DNA of 47,057 bases from an uncultured Prevotellaceae bacterium. GTDB lineage: Bacteria; Bacteroidota; Bacteroidia; Bacteroidales; Bacteroidaceae. Of this stretch, positions 9,071 through 18,910 are shown one piece after another (position 1 is the stretch's first letter; the number at the start of each line of letters is the position of its first letter). The stretch covers positions 1-47,057 of the forward strand of contig CALFJG010000062.1 in the NCBI GenBank assembly GCA_937877625.1. Reading direction: 5' to 3'. Position numbers and translations under genes: made by a program. Below the pieces are notes generated by a model that saw only the letters and a list, made by a program, of their open reading frames with translations, did no database searches and had not been told where the DNA came from.

Positions 9071-9507
9071 TATTGTATGCCTTCCACAATAACAATTAGG
9101 CTCTTGCGCGTCACAATGCGTGCCCGCGAGCCTTTTTTTAGTGGAGTACCATCCGTGGTGCGGGCTTTCCAGTCGTCGCCGTCAAGGGCTAAACGCCCGT
9201 GGCCATGAGCAGGAATGTCTTCGCTCACCACACCTTCGCGGCCTACTATAGCATCAGCATTGCTTATGGTGTCTATTTCGTCCTTCCGATGCAGATAGCG
9301 GTGAGCGATGGGACGCAAAGTGTAGATACTTGCCACGGAAGTCAATACAAAAACTACAATCTGCCAAGCCAAGGGTACGCCAAAGGCTGCGAAAGGAACT
9401 ACCAAGAGTGCACCTACCGATAAGCAGATTATGTATAGCCCGCCGGAGAGCAACTCGGCAAAGGCGCAGATGAGCATCAGTGTAGCCCAAAAAATCGTGT
9501 AGTTCAT
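9070..9507 (-). CDS. NfeD-family membrane protein
   Basis: A 145-residue short NfeD protein. The N-terminal half has hydrophobic segments (TIFWATLMLICAFAELLSGG and LVVPFAAFGVPLAWQIVVFV); the C-terminal half (about 85-145) is an OB-like beta domain with GREGVVSEDIPAHGHGRLAL and the closing ARIVTRKSLIVIVEG. NfeD proteins partner SPFH proteins in membrane domains, matching the neighbour at 7808-8761. The stop codon is TAA, whose last base in the gene's reading direction is the last base of the MITE, so the element lies directly at the gene's 3' end. Confidence 0.9.
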   Translation of the reverse strand: MNYTIFWATLMLICAFAELLSGGLYIICLSVGALLVVPFAAFGVPLAWQIVVFVLTSVASIYTLRPIAHRYLHRKDEIDTISNADAIVGREGVVSEDIPAHGHGRLALDGDDWKARTTDGTPLKKGSRARIVTRKSLIVIVEGIQ

Positions 9508-9633
9508 AAGAGATAGATATTTTGTGTTTGGGTTATAGCCGTTTCGTTTCTTTTTGTGGCGAAGTAGTTTTTCCTTTTTTTGTGTATAAGTGGTTCTATG
9601 AATAGGGATACACCGATCCTAAATCACGAAAGT

Positions 9634-10704
9634 TTAATATCTCTTGTTGATTAGCAGGAAATCCAACACAGTGATTGCGGCCATAGCTTCTACCACGGGT
9701 ACGGCGCGGGGAACGACGCAAGGGTCGTGACGGCCAAGAGCTTTAATCGTGGTGGGATGGCCTTGTGCGTCAATAGTGGGTTGTTCTCTTAGAAGGGTTG
9801 CCACGGGTTTGAAAGCTACGCGGAACACCACATCCTGCCCGTTAGTCAGCCCGCCCTGTACGCCGCCGCTATGGTTGGTGCGTGTGCAAATGTTTCCTGC
9901 TTTATCGGTGTAGAAGAGGTCGTTCAATTCGCTTCCTCTGGCTTGGGCGGCAGAAAAACCTGCGCCGATGTCAAAACCCTTACAAGCATTGATGCTAAGC
10001 ATTGCCGCTCCCAGCGTGGCGTGGAATTTATCGGCCACGGGTTCACCGAGACCCACTGGAAGCCCTGAAATAATGCCTGTAACTATCCCGCCAATGGTGT
10101 CGCCCTCAGATTTCACCCGACGAATAAGTGTGGCCATTCTTTCAGCTGTTTCAGCATCCGGGCAACGCACGGCGTTCGTCTCGCTTTGGGAGAGGTCGTA
10201 GGCGGTGTATGGCAGAGGAAGGACGATGTCGCCTACCTGCGAAGTGAAAGCCTGTATTTTAATGTTGTATGCTCTAAGTGCTAACTTTGCTAACGCACCG
10301 CCTATAACACGGCACAGCGTTTCACGTGCCGAGGTGCGCCCACCGCCGCGATGGTCGCGCAGGCCGTATTTTGTTTGGTAGGTATAGTCGGCGTGCGAGG
10401 GGCGAAACACGTGGCGCAAATTGTTGTAGTCGTCCGACCGATGGTCTTTGTTGTGTACAACAAATCCAATAGGTGTCCCAGTACTCTTCCCCTCAAAAAC
10501 ACCCGACAGCAGTTCTATGTGGTCGTCTTCCTGCCGAGCCGTAGTAAGGTCGCTTTGCCCTGGTTTTCGCCTATTTAGTTCCTCTTGTATGAAATCTTCG
10601 TCGATAGCGACACCGGGCGGCATCCCATCCACTACACCGCCCATCGCCACCCCATGACTCTCGCCAAAGGTTGTCAAGCGGAAGAGATTGCCAAAAGTAT
10701 TCAT
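9634..10704 (-). CDS. aroC: Chorismate synthase
   Basis: A 356-residue enzyme making chorismate from 5-enolpyruvylshikimate 3-phosphate with reduced FMN, the last shared step to aromatic amino acids and folate. Family signatures are present: GESHGVAMGGVVDGMPPG near the N-terminus, RPSHADYTYQTKYG, DHRGGGRTSARET and the later NHSGGVQGGLTNG. Length is normal. The ATG at 10704 has a well-spaced promoter just upstream. It is divergent from the cation exchanger gene. Confidence 0.97.
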   Translation of the reverse strand: MNTFGNLFRLTTFGESHGVAMGGVVDGMPPGVAIDEDFIQEELNRRKPGQSDLTTARQEDDHIELLSGVFEGKSTGTPIGFVVHNKDHRSDDYNNLRHVFRPSHADYTYQTKYGLRDHRGGGRTSARETLCRVIGGALAKLALRAYNIKIQAFTSQVGDIVLPLPYTAYDLSQSETNAVRCPDAETAERMATLIRRVKSEGDTIGGIVTGIISGLPVGLGEPVADKFHATLGAAMLSINACKGFDIGAGFSAAQARGSELNDLFYTDKAGNICTRTNHSGGVQGGLTNGQDVVFRVAFKPVATLLREQPTIDAQGHPTTIKALGRHDPCVVPRAVPVVEAMAAITVLDFLLINKRY

Positions 10705-10730
10705 GGCACTAACATTATTTTATTTGTACG

Positions 10731-10761
10731 CAAATGTATATAGAATATTTACCTTTGACAA
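10731..10761 (-). promoter_or_regulatory. aroC promoter
   Basis: On the minus strand TTG (10761-10759) is followed after 20 bases by TACATTTG (10738-10731), a good match to the Bacteroidota -33/-7 layout. RNA would start near 10727, some 23 bases before the aroC ATG. Confidence 0.6.
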
Positions 10762-10850
10762 GTACCCTAACATTTTTCTAATCAAAAACCGTCAAAAACT
10801 TATGTTTTTCTTCATTTTGGCTGCGCCTTGCACGATTTAGGCTATCTTTG
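10750..10850 (+). promoter_or_regulatory. Candidate promoters for the cation exchanger gene
   Basis: Two plus-strand TAnnTTTG boxes lie upstream of the ATG at 10877: TACCTTTG at 10750-10757 and TATCTTTG at 10843-10850. The second has TTTG at 10816-10819 (23-base gap) and would start RNA near 10854, which looks the better placed. Confidence 0.5.
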
Positions 10851-10876
10851 CACGCACGATTGCTATTCAAACTTTT

Positions 10877-11827
10877 ATGCTTATAACAATACTATTGGCC
10901 TTGGTAGGCATTGCGATGGTGATGCTGGGTGCCAGAGGATTGACGGATGGGGCTTCTGCCGTGGCGCGTCGTTTAAGTGTGCCGCCTATTGTGGTAGGAC
11001 TTACTGTTGTGGCGATGGGAACAAGTGCTCCTGAGTTGTTTATCAGTCTTACATCGGCTCTGCGGGGTACCACCGATATTGCCGTGGGCAATGTGGTGGG
11101 TTCCAATATCTTTAATACACTACTTATAATAGGTGTGGCGGCTATCGCTGCGCCGATGATTCTTTCTAAGAGTACGGTGATGTGCGAAGTACCTGTAGGC
11201 CTTGGTGCAGCGGTGCTTCTTTTTGTTTTGGCGTACGACCGTGTGATTTCGCGTCTTGATGCAGCGGTGTTTTTTGCTGCTTTCCTTGCCTTTATGATAT
11301 ATACCGTGCGCAAAGGACTTGCTACACGCAAAGCCGTGTCTGCCGATACTGCTACGGAAGAAGCTCCGCCTATGGCTTGGTGGAAGGCTTCCGTTTATAT
11401 CATAGCAGGGCTTGTAGGCTTGATTTGGGGTAGTGATTTGTTCGTGAAAGGTGCTGTAGAAATTGCTCACGCTTTAGCGGTGAGCGAGGCAGTGATAGGC
11501 CTGACAATTGTGGCTGGCGGTACGTCGCTGCCCGAACTGGCTACCAGCGTCGTTGCTTCACGACGTGGGCAGAGCGAGATAGCTATCGGCAATGTCATTG
11601 GCTCGAATGTTTTCAACGTGTTGATGATTCTCGGCGTAACAGGTCTTATTGCCCCGCTTCCTTTGTATGAAATCACTATGGTGGACTTTGCCGTTTTAAT
11701 AGGCAGTGCCCTCCTGCTTTGGCTTTTCTCTTACACCCGTTTTACCATAGAACGATGGGAGGGTTTTGTACTCACTACGTGCTTTGTGGCGTATATCGGG
11801 TATCTTATATTGAACATTAGCCAATAA
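10877..11827 (+). CDS. Ca2+/Na+ exchanger family membrane protein (YrbG-like)
   Basis: A 316-residue inner-membrane antiporter of the CaCA superfamily. Two homologous halves each carry the alpha-repeat signature: GTSAPELF (49-56) followed by GNVVGSNIFN, and GTSLPELATSVVASRRGQSE followed by GNVIGSNVFN. About ten hydrophobic segments are visible, as in NCX_Mj/YrbG. It probably exchanges calcium for sodium or protons; the ion pair cannot be read from sequence. It is a single gene divergent from aroC. Confidence 0.93.
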   Translation: MLITILLALVGIAMVMLGARGLTDGASAVARRLSVPPIVVGLTVVAMGTSAPELFISLTSALRGTTDIAVGNVVGSNIFNTLLIIGVAAIAAPMILSKSTVMCEVPVGLGAAVLLFVLAYDRVISRLDAAVFFAAFLAFMIYTVRKGLATRKAVSADTATEEAPPMAWWKASVYIIAGLVGLIWGSDLFVKGAVEIAHALAVSEAVIGLTIVAGGTSLPELATSVVASRRGQSEIAIGNVIGSNVFNVLMILGVTGLIAPLPLYEITMVDFAVLIGSALLLWLFSYTRFTIERWEGFVLTTCFVAYIGYLILNISQ

Positions 11828-12014
11828 CCACACAAAAATCGTTGAAAGGCTTTGTCTTACATACACACAAATGCCTCCTCCTTTATCAATCCTAATCCCC
11901 ATCCCAATTTGTTTTTTCGAGTGGTATTAAGCGTTTATGGAGGATAAACTCTTTTAGTAAGAGGACACAACGAATTATTAAAATCCGAATATAGTTTAAC
12001 AATCAGCAGAAATA

Positions 12015-12890
12015 ATGAGTCTAAAAATTGTAGTACTTGCTAAGCAGGTACCCGACACCCGAAACGTAGGCCCTGATGCGATGACACCCGAAGGCACGGT
12101 GAATCGTGCCGCGTTGCCTGCCATTTTCAACCCCGAGGATCTAAATGCCCTTGAGCAAGCCCTGCTCCTCAAGGATGCCGACCCGACGACAAATGTTCAA
12201 ATCGTGACGATGGGGCCGCCGCGTGCCACCGACATCATTCGCGAAGGCCTCTTTCGCGGTACTGATGGTGGAGTGTTGCTCACCGACCGTGCCTTTGCCG
12301 GTGCCGACACGTTAGCTACGAGTTATGCCCTGGCCACCGCTATTCGCAAGATGGGGCTTCCCGACATCGTCATCGGAGGCCGCCAAGCCATTGATGGCGA
12401 TACAGCGCAGGTGGGGCCGCAGGTAGCCCAGAAATTGGGCTACAACCAAGTGACTTACGTCACGAGTATTGACGAGGTGCGCGATGGGAAAATTGTCGTC
12501 ACGCGCCACATTGACGGTGGCGTGGAGCGCGTAGAGGCACCACTGCCGATACTTATCACGGTCAATGGCGATGCCGCTCCTTGCCGACCGCAGAATGCCA
12601 AACTTGTGATGAAGTACAAACGTGCCATAACACCCATAGAACGTCCCGTAGAGGGAGAACTCCCCTATGCAGAAGAGTACGAGAAGAAACCCTATTTGAA
12701 CATCACACAATGGAGCGTGGCCGATGTGGATGGCGACCTCCAACAATGTGGCTTAGCCGGTTCGCCTACCAAGGTGAAAGCCGTGCAAAACATTGTGTTC
12801 AAGGCTAAAGAGAGCAAAACCCTCACGTCGTCGGATGCCGATGTCGAAGGGTTGGTAAAAGAGTTGTTGAACGAAAAAATCATCGGATAG
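12015..12890 (+). CDS. etfB: Electron transfer flavoprotein beta subunit
   Basis: A 291-residue EtfB (FixA family), which carries AMP or a second flavin and pairs with EtfA to move electrons from acyl-CoA dehydrogenases. It starts LKIVVLAKQVPDTRNV and contains NPEDLNALEQALLLKD, VTMGPP and the signature region VIGGRQAIDGDTAQVGPQVA. It is the first gene of an operon, with 3 bases before etfA. The 187-base gap upstream shows no clear TAnnTTTG box. Whether the complex is of the bifurcating type is not decided here. Confidence 0.96.
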   Translation: MSLKIVVLAKQVPDTRNVGPDAMTPEGTVNRAALPAIFNPEDLNALEQALLLKDADPTTNVQIVTMGPPRATDIIREGLFRGTDGGVLLTDRAFAGADTLATSYALATAIRKMGLPDIVIGGRQAIDGDTAQVGPQVAQKLGYNQVTYVTSIDEVRDGKIVVTRHIDGGVERVEAPLPILITVNGDAAPCRPQNAKLVMKYKRAITPIERPVEGELPYAEEYEKKPYLNITQWSVADVDGDLQQCGLAGSPTKVKAVQNIVFKAKESKTLTSSDADVEGLVKELLNEKIIG

Positions 12891-12893
12891 GCT

Positions 12894-13916
12894 ATGCAGA
12901 ACGTTTTTGTGTATATAGAAATCGAAGGCACTAAGGTGCAGGACGTTTCGCTGGAGCTCCTTACCAAAGGTCGTAAACTCGCCAACGAACTCGGCGTACA
13001 ACTCCATGCAGTAGTCGCTGGCACGGATATTAAAGGCAAGGTAGAGGCACAAGTGCTTCCTTATGGCATAGACAAACTCTTTGTCTTTGACGGAGAGGGG
13101 CTGTTTCCATATACCTCTAAGCCCCACACCGACATACTCGTCAAACTCTTCAAGCGGGAGCAACCGCAGATTTGTCTGATGGGTGCCACGGTCATCGGAC
13201 GCGACCTCGGGCCGCGTGTCAGTTCTTCCCTCACAAGCGGTCTCACCGCCGACTGCACGCAACTTGAGATTGGCGACTATGAAGACAAACGCGCAGGCAA
13301 GGTGTACAAGAACCTGCTCTACCAAATCCGCCCCGCTTTTGGAGGAAACATAGTGGCCACCATTGTCAATCCCGACCATCGCCCGCAGATGGCAACGGTG
13401 CGTAGTGGCGTGATGAAAGCCGAGGTGCTTGATGCCGACTACAAGGGCGAGGTGGTTTATGAAAACGTGGCCGACTTCGTTCCCTCCGAGGACTATGTGG
13501 TGAAAGTGCTTGAGCGCCACGTGGAGGCCGCCAAGCACAACCTCAAAGGTGCGCCCATCGTAGTGGCCGGCGGTTATGGTGTAGGCAGCAAAGAGAATTT
13601 CAACATGCTTTTCGACCTTGCCAACCTGCTACACGGCGAGGTGGGTGCCAGTCGTGCTGCCGTCGATGCCGGTTTCTGCGACCACGACCGACAGATAGGA
13701 CAGACGGGCGTTACCGTACACCCAAAAGTCTATATCGCTTGTGGTATTAGCGGACAGATACAGCACATTGCAGGTATGCAAGACTCCAAAATTATTATCT
13801 CGGTGAATAGCGACCCCGATGCGCCCATCAATAAAATTGCCGACTATGTCATTACGGGTACGGTAGAGGAAGTCGTACCTAAGTTAATTAAGTACTATAA
13901 GCAGAATAGCAAGTAA
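12894..13916 (+). CDS. etfA: Electron transfer flavoprotein alpha subunit
   Basis: A 340-residue EtfA (FixB family). The C-terminal FAD-binding domain is clear: PIVVAGGYGVGSKENFNML, VGASRAAVDAGF, GQTGVTVHPKVYIACGISG, QIQHIAGM and NSDPDAPINKIADY. Many homologues read GIVGD near the end; here the segment is VITGTVEEV. It is translated right after etfB and 3 bases before the acyl-CoA dehydrogenase gene, so the three products probably act as one electron-transfer unit. Confidence 0.96.
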   Translation: MQNVFVYIEIEGTKVQDVSLELLTKGRKLANELGVQLHAVVAGTDIKGKVEAQVLPYGIDKLFVFDGEGLFPYTSKPHTDILVKLFKREQPQICLMGATVIGRDLGPRVSSSLTSGLTADCTQLEIGDYEDKRAGKVYKNLLYQIRPAFGGNIVATIVNPDHRPQMATVRSGVMKAEVLDADYKGEVVYENVADFVPSEDYVVKVLERHVEAAKHNLKGAPIVVAGGYGVGSKENFNMLFDLANLLHGEVGASRAAVDAGFCDHDRQIGQTGVTVHPKVYIACGISGQIQHIAGMQDSKIIISVNSDPDAPINKIADYVITGTVEEVVPKLIKYYKQNSK

Positions 13917-13919
13917 GTT

Positions 13920-15629
13920 ATGGCTAACTATTATACAGACCATCCCGAGATTGGATTTCATTTGACACATCCCGAGATGAAGCGCGTTGTAGCCCTGCGC
14001 GAAAAAGACTACGAAGACAAAGACAAGTATGACTACGCCCCCGTAGATTATGCCGATGCGATAGAAAACTACAAACGTGTACTCGAGATAACGGGCGACG
14101 TGGCGGCAAACGTCATTGAACCCAACAGCGAGAGCGTAGATTTGGAAGGGCCTCATCTTGAGAACGGACGTATGATTTACGCCTCGAAAACGGTGGAGAA
14201 CATAGAAGCCACCAAGAAGGCAGGGCTTTGGGGCGTTTCTATGCCGCGTCGCTACGGCGGTCTCAATCTGCCTAACGCCGTGTTCTCTATGCTTTCCGAA
14301 CTCATCTCCGCCGCCGATGCCGGCTTCCAGAACATCTGGTCGTTGCAATCGTGCATCGACACGCTCTATGAATTCGGCTCTGAAGAGCAACGCCAGGCCT
14401 TTATCCCGCGTGTGTGCCAGGGAGCAAGTATGTCAATGGACCTCACCGAGCCTGATGCCGGCAGCGACCTTCAGCGCGTGATGCTCAAAGCCACCCGCGA
14501 CGAGGAAAACGATTGTTGGCGGCTCAACGGTGTGAAACGTTTTATCACCAACGGCGATAGCGACATTCACCTTGTTTTGGCGCGCTCCGAAGAGGGAACG
14601 ACCGACGGACGTGGCCTTTCTATGTTTATTTACGACAAGCGCGATGGAGGTGTTGATGTGCGACACATAGAACACAAACTCGGCATCCACGGCTCTCCCA
14701 CCTGCGAACTCACTTACAAAAATGCCAAGGCACAACTTTGTGGCAGCACACGCTTAGGCCTTATTAAGTATGTGATGGCTTTGATGAATGGCGCACGCCT
14801 CGGCATTGCGGCGCAGAGCGTCGGCCTTTCACAAGAGGCATACAACGAAGCACTGAGCTATGCCCGCGATCGTCAGCAGTTTGGGCAGAAAATCGTGAAT
14901 TTCCCTGCTGTTTACGATATGCTCGCTCGTATGAAAGCCAAACTTGATGCCGGACGTGCCTTACTCTATCAGACAGCTCGCTACGTAGATATTTACAAGT
15001 GCCTCGAAGATATACAGCGCGACCGTGCCTTGACAGCCGAGGAGAAACAAGAGATGAAGAAGTATCAGCGTCTGGCCGATGCGTTCACCCCCGTGGCAAA
15101 GGGAATGAACTCCGAATACGCCAACCAGAATGCCTACGATGCTGTGAGTGTGCACGGAGGCTCCGGGTTTATTATGGAGTATAAGAGCCAGCGACTAATG
15201 CGCGATGCCCGCATCTTCTCTATCTACGAAGGTACTACGCAGCTACAGGTGGTGGCTGCCGTGCGGTATATCACTAACGGCACATACCTCAACATCATTA
15301 AGGAAATGCTTACTCGACAGGTGAGCGAACAGCTTCGTCCGCTCCACTGCCGCGTTGCCGCTATGGTCAATCAGTATGAGGAAAGCATTGCTCGTGTGAA
15401 GGACTTCGGCAACCAAGAGGTACACGATTTCCTTGCTCGTCGTCTCTACGATATGACAGCCGAGATTATTATGTCGCTCCTTATTCTTGACGATGCCACG
15501 CGCGCACCCGAACTTTTCGCCGAGAGTGCTGACGTCTATGTACGTATGGCCGAGGAAAATGTTTCTGGTAAGGCCGCCTATATCCAAGGGTTTAATGCCG
15601 ACGCTCTCGCTGCTTTCAGAAAGGCATAA
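13920..15629 (+). CDS. Acyl-CoA dehydrogenase
   Basis: A 569-residue FAD enzyme, longer than the ~380 residues of short-chain members because of extra N- and C-terminal helical parts. It has the FAD/substrate motifs SMDLTEPDAGSDLQ and WRLNGVKRFITNGD, the helical core ARDRQQFGQKIVNFPAVYDM, and the catalytic-base region SIYEGTTQLQ with Glu437. It would introduce the alpha-beta double bond in an acyl-CoA and pass electrons to the adjacent EtfAB. The substrate is not known; a butyryl-CoA-type reaction is plausible because no other beta-oxidation gene is adjacent. Last gene of the operon, followed by a large hairpin. Confidence 0.93.
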   Translation: MANYYTDHPEIGFHLTHPEMKRVVALREKDYEDKDKYDYAPVDYADAIENYKRVLEITGDVAANVIEPNSESVDLEGPHLENGRMIYASKTVENIEATKKAGLWGVSMPRRYGGLNLPNAVFSMLSELISAADAGFQNIWSLQSCIDTLYEFGSEEQRQAFIPRVCQGASMSMDLTEPDAGSDLQRVMLKATRDEENDCWRLNGVKRFITNGDSDIHLVLARSEEGTTDGRGLSMFIYDKRDGGVDVRHIEHKLGIHGSPTCELTYKNAKAQLCGSTRLGLIKYVMALMNGARLGIAAQSVGLSQEAYNEALSYARDRQQFGQKIVNFPAVYDMLARMKAKLDAGRALLYQTARYVDIYKCLEDIQRDRALTAEEKQEMKKYQRLADAFTPVAKGMNSEYANQNAYDAVSVHGGSGFIMEYKSQRLMRDARIFSIYEGTTQLQVVAAVRYITNGTYLNIIKEMLTRQVSEQLRPLHCRVAAMVNQYEESIARVKDFGNQEVHDFLARRLYDMTAEIIMSLLILDDATRAPELFAESADVYVRMAEENVSGKAAYIQGFNADALAAFRKA

Positions 15630-15668
15630 CACAATCATTTCAGCGCGTGTGCGTCTTTAACGAATTGT

Positions 15669-15746
15669 GAGGACGTGCCAAGATGAAGCGAACCCCAGAA
15701 GTCAGACCGAAGACTTTTGGGGCTCGCTTCATATTGGTACGTCCTC
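15669..15746. terminator. 35-bp stem hairpin between the etf operon and the type I R-M locus
   Basis: Arms at 15669-15703 and 15712-15746 pair over 35 positions with four non-Watson-Crick positions, at least two of them G-U in RNA, and an 8-base loop. It lies between convergent transcription units and probably ends both. Its length is unusual for a plain terminator. Confidence 0.65.
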
Positions 15747-15775
15747 ATTCTCCCAGTTTCAGAAAATTAAGGAGG

Positions 15776-18700
15776 CTATTCCGTGATACTTATTAAGTCG
15801 AAGTATCTATCGAAAAAAGCTTTAAGCTTTTCTAAAACAGCCTCCCGCTTTTTCATACGGTCGCCGCTGGGTGTAAAGCGCGACATCGGCGGCAAAATTC
15901 CTGCCAACTCTGTGCCGTTCTCTTGGATATACCCATTGCGGAAGGCGTGTTCAACGAAACTCCGCGTTTCATTGGCCTTTAAGTTTTCTTCTGCTATGAT
16001 TTCGTCGAGCTGTTCTCTCATTCTGCGGTGAACGTAGCTGTTCCAATCGTCGTCCACGTCACTCTGCGGCGTGAGGCTTGCAATAAACCGCTCGATAAGT
16101 TCTTTCTTGTTGCGAAGGTCGGGGCTGGCATTGATGGCTTTTTGGATTTTAACGACGATTTCCTTGTCTTCAAGGTGGCTCTCGTGGTACTTGCGTACAA
16201 GTTCAAGGATGTAGTCGATGTTGATTTCCACTTGCTTGACAAGTTCCATCTCAAACACGATGTCATCGTTCACGTTTTCACTCTCGCCTTTCTCGCGATT
16301 TCTGTATTCGCGGTAGAGGTCGATATATACGGAGCGGTAGTCCTGAGCTTCCAGCTCGCTGATTATCTCTTTCCCGTTAAATTGGTCGAAGCAAGTCAGC
16401 ACATTTTGCAGCTTCAGGATAGCACCAAAAAGTCGGATGAAACGCTTTTGTGCGTCTTCGCCAATAATGGGCTGACCGAGCGGAAACTCGTCTAAGAGTG
16501 TTTCTACCAATTCTTTATATCCTTTGACGAGTTTGCCGTTTTCGTCCTTGTAGCCGTTGTAGTAGTCCTCAAAGGATTTCAGCAGGACGAGCCCGCCGGC
16601 TTCTTTGTCTCCAAAGAGGGCTATGCTGTCGTTGGTGGCACGTTCAAGATTACGGAAGCAGACTATGTTGCCAAACGTTTTTATACTGTTTAGTATGCGG
16701 TTGGTGCGTGAGTAGGCTTGCAGCAAGCCGTGCATACGCAGGTTTTTATCTACCCAAAGCGTGTTGAGCGTCGTGGCATCGAAGCCGGTGAGGAACATAT
16801 TGACTACAATAAGCAGGTCAAGCTCGCGGTTCTTCATGCGCAGCGACACGTCTTTGTAGTAGTTCTGAAACTTCTCCGCGCTGGTGTCGTAGTTAGTCTT
16901 GAACAGGTTGTTGTAGTCGCCGATGGCGCGGTCGAGGAAGTCGCGGCTGCTGACATCGAGTCCGTCGGTGCTTTCGCTGTTTTCTTCCTCGTCTTCGTTC
17001 TGTCCGAAGCTGAAGATGGTGGCCACGCGCAGTCGCTGAGCTTCGGGGCGTTCTGACATCAGCCGTTGGAAGGCATCGTAATAGATGCGGGCGGCAGGGA
17101 TGCTCTGCACGCAGAAGATGGAGTTGAACCCCGTCAAACGGATTTTTCGCTTCACTTCATCAACGCCAGCGCGGTTTCGAACACCCGCTACTTCTGCTAT
17201 GTTTTGCAGCGCGGAAAAAGTATAGCTGCGGTCGTTGCGCTTGGTCTTGCGGTTGAAGTTGTCAAGAATGTAGCCGACGATGTTTTCCACACGCTGCGGT
17301 GAAAGCAGGGCTTTCTCGCGGTTGATGTCCCACACTTGTTCATCTTTGATGTCTTCTTCGCTGCGCATCGTACTGATGTAGTCCACCTTGAATGGCAGCA
17401 CGTTCTTGTCGCGTATCGCATCGACAATGGTGTAGGTGTGCAACTGCGTGCCGAACACTTGTTCTGTGGTGCGCATATCGGGGCGACCGCTGTTCGAGGT
17501 GTTCTGTGGAAAGATAGGTGTACCCGTGAAGCCGAAGATATAGTACTTCTTGAAGTGCTTGATAATCTCGGCGTGCATCTCGCCAAACTGTGAGCGGTGG
17601 CATTCGTCGAAGATAAACACCGTTTCTTCCGTGAATGCCGCGAAGCTCTCGCCGCGATGCTTTACCTTGTTAATAAGCGTGGCGAGCTTCTGTATCGTGG
17701 TGATGATGATGCGCACATTCCTATCTTCAAGCTGTCGTTTTAGTATGGACGTCTTCGTGTTGCTGTTGGCAGCTCCTCTCTCAAACTTGTCATACTCTTT
17801 CATCGTCTGATAGTCCAGGTCTTTGCGGTCAACGACGAAAAGCACCTTTTTCAAATAGGGAAGCTTTGAAGCGATGCGGGCAGTCTTAAACGAGGTGAGC
17901 GTCTTGCCGCTGCCCGTAGTGTGCCAGATGTAGCCACCTGCTTCTGTCCGACCATACTGCTTGTAGTTGTGTGCCACATTGATGCGCGAGAGTATGGCTT
18001 CTGTCGCCGCTATTTGATACGGACGCATCACCATCAGCAGGCGGTCGCTGGTGAAGATGCTGTATTTGGTGAGTATGCTTAATAACGTGTGCTTGGCAAA
18101 GAATGTTTGTGTGAAGCCGCGCAGGTCGGTAATGGGAATGTTGTTTTTATCTGCCCAATAGCTGGTAAACTCAAACGAGTTGCTCGTCTGCTGCTTGCGC
18201 GACTGCGGACTTTTTGCGGCTTGTTCGCGGATGTGGCTTTCGCGTGTGGTGTTGCTATAATACTTTGTGTATGTTCCGTTGGAAATAACAAAGATCTGCA
18301 CGTATTCGTACAAGCCGGAACCTGCCCAAAAAGAGTCGCGCTGGTAGCGGTTAATTTGGTTGAAGGCTTCCTTTATATCTACGCCGCGACGCTTCAACTC
18401 GATGTGTACCAGCGGCAGGCCGTTCACAAGCACCGTCACGTCGTAGCGGTTGGCACGTGTACCGTCGTGCGTTTCATATTGGTTGAGCACCTGCAGGCGG
18501 TTGTTGTGTATGTTTTCTTTGTCGAGCAGATAAATGTTCTTCACCGTGCCGTCGTCGCGGCGAAGTAGTTGGATGTGGTCTTCTTGTATGATGGCGGTCT
18601 TTTCCTCAATGCCTTTGTTTGCACCCGAAAGCTGTGTCTTGAAGAACTGCTCCCACTCCGTGTCTGTGAAATGGTAGTTGTTCAGCAGTTCCAACTGCGT

Positions 18701-18892
18701 GCGCAGGTTGCTGATGAGGTCTGCCTCGTTGTGGATGGTGAGGCGTTCGTAGGCCTGCCCTTGTAGCTGGCGAATAAAGGCCTCCTCCAGCTCCGCCTCG
18801 CTCTGGTAGGGAAGCTGCGAACCATATTCCGCCCTAAACTCGTTGACGACGGTCGATTCCTCGTTTTCGGCGATAAGATGGTAGTTGGTCAT
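15776..18892 (-). CDS. hsdR: Type I restriction enzyme, R subunit
   Basis: A 1038-residue HsdR, the ATP-driven translocase and nuclease of a type I system. The N-terminal nuclease has Asp151 (NRYDVTVLVNG) and the ELK motif at 165-167. The motor has Walker A TTGSGKT (325-331), the DECH box (FIFDECHRSQFG, around 429-432), FGFTGTP, and a later helicase motif VNMFLTGFDATTLNTLWVDK. Length is standard. It is the last gene of the locus, separated from the four-helix gene by 87 bases filled with 9-bp repeats. All key motifs look intact, so the enzyme is probably functional if its partners are. Confidence 0.96.
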   Translation of the reverse strand: MTNYHLIAENEESTVVNEFRAEYGSQLPYQSEAELEEAFIRQLQGQAYERLTIHNEADLISNLRTQLELLNNYHFTDTEWEQFFKTQLSGANKGIEEKTAIIQEDHIQLLRRDDGTVKNIYLLDKENIHNNRLQVLNQYETHDGTRANRYDVTVLVNGLPLVHIELKRRGVDIKEAFNQINRYQRDSFWAGSGLYEYVQIFVISNGTYTKYYSNTTRESHIREQAAKSPQSRKQQTSNSFEFTSYWADKNNIPITDLRGFTQTFFAKHTLLSILTKYSIFTSDRLLMVMRPYQIAATEAILSRINVAHNYKQYGRTEAGGYIWHTTGSGKTLTSFKTARIASKLPYLKKVLFVVDRKDLDYQTMKEYDKFERGAANSNTKTSILKRQLEDRNVRIIITTIQKLATLINKVKHRGESFAAFTEETVFIFDECHRSQFGEMHAEIIKHFKKYYIFGFTGTPIFPQNTSNSGRPDMRTTEQVFGTQLHTYTIVDAIRDKNVLPFKVDYISTMRSEEDIKDEQVWDINREKALLSPQRVENIVGYILDNFNRKTKRNDRSYTFSALQNIAEVAGVRNRAGVDEVKRKIRLTGFNSIFCVQSIPAARIYYDAFQRLMSERPEAQRLRVATIFSFGQNEDEEENSESTDGLDVSSRDFLDRAIGDYNNLFKTNYDTSAEKFQNYYKDVSLRMKNRELDLLIVVNMFLTGFDATTLNTLWVDKNLRMHGLLQAYSRTNRILNSIKTFGNIVCFRNLERATNDSIALFGDKEAGGLVLLKSFEDYYNGYKDENGKLVKGYKELVETLLDEFPLGQPIIGEDAQKRFIRLFGAILKLQNVLTCFDQFNGKEIISELEAQDYRSVYIDLYREYRNREKGESENVNDDIVFEMELVKQVEINIDYILELVRKYHESHLEDKEIVVKIQKAINASPDLRNKKELIERFIASLTPQSDVDDDWNSYVHRRMREQLDEIIAEENLKANETRSFVEHAFRNGYIQENGTELAGILPPMSRFTPSGDRMKKREAVLEKLKAFFDRYFDLISITE

Positions 18893-18910
18893 GGTTGGTG
18901 GTGCTTTATA

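Noticed and set aside
9588..9607. Third MITE end (GTGGTTCTATGAATAG)
   Set aside because: It resembles the left end of the MITE but is short, has mismatches, and no body or second end was found; it may be a relic or chance.
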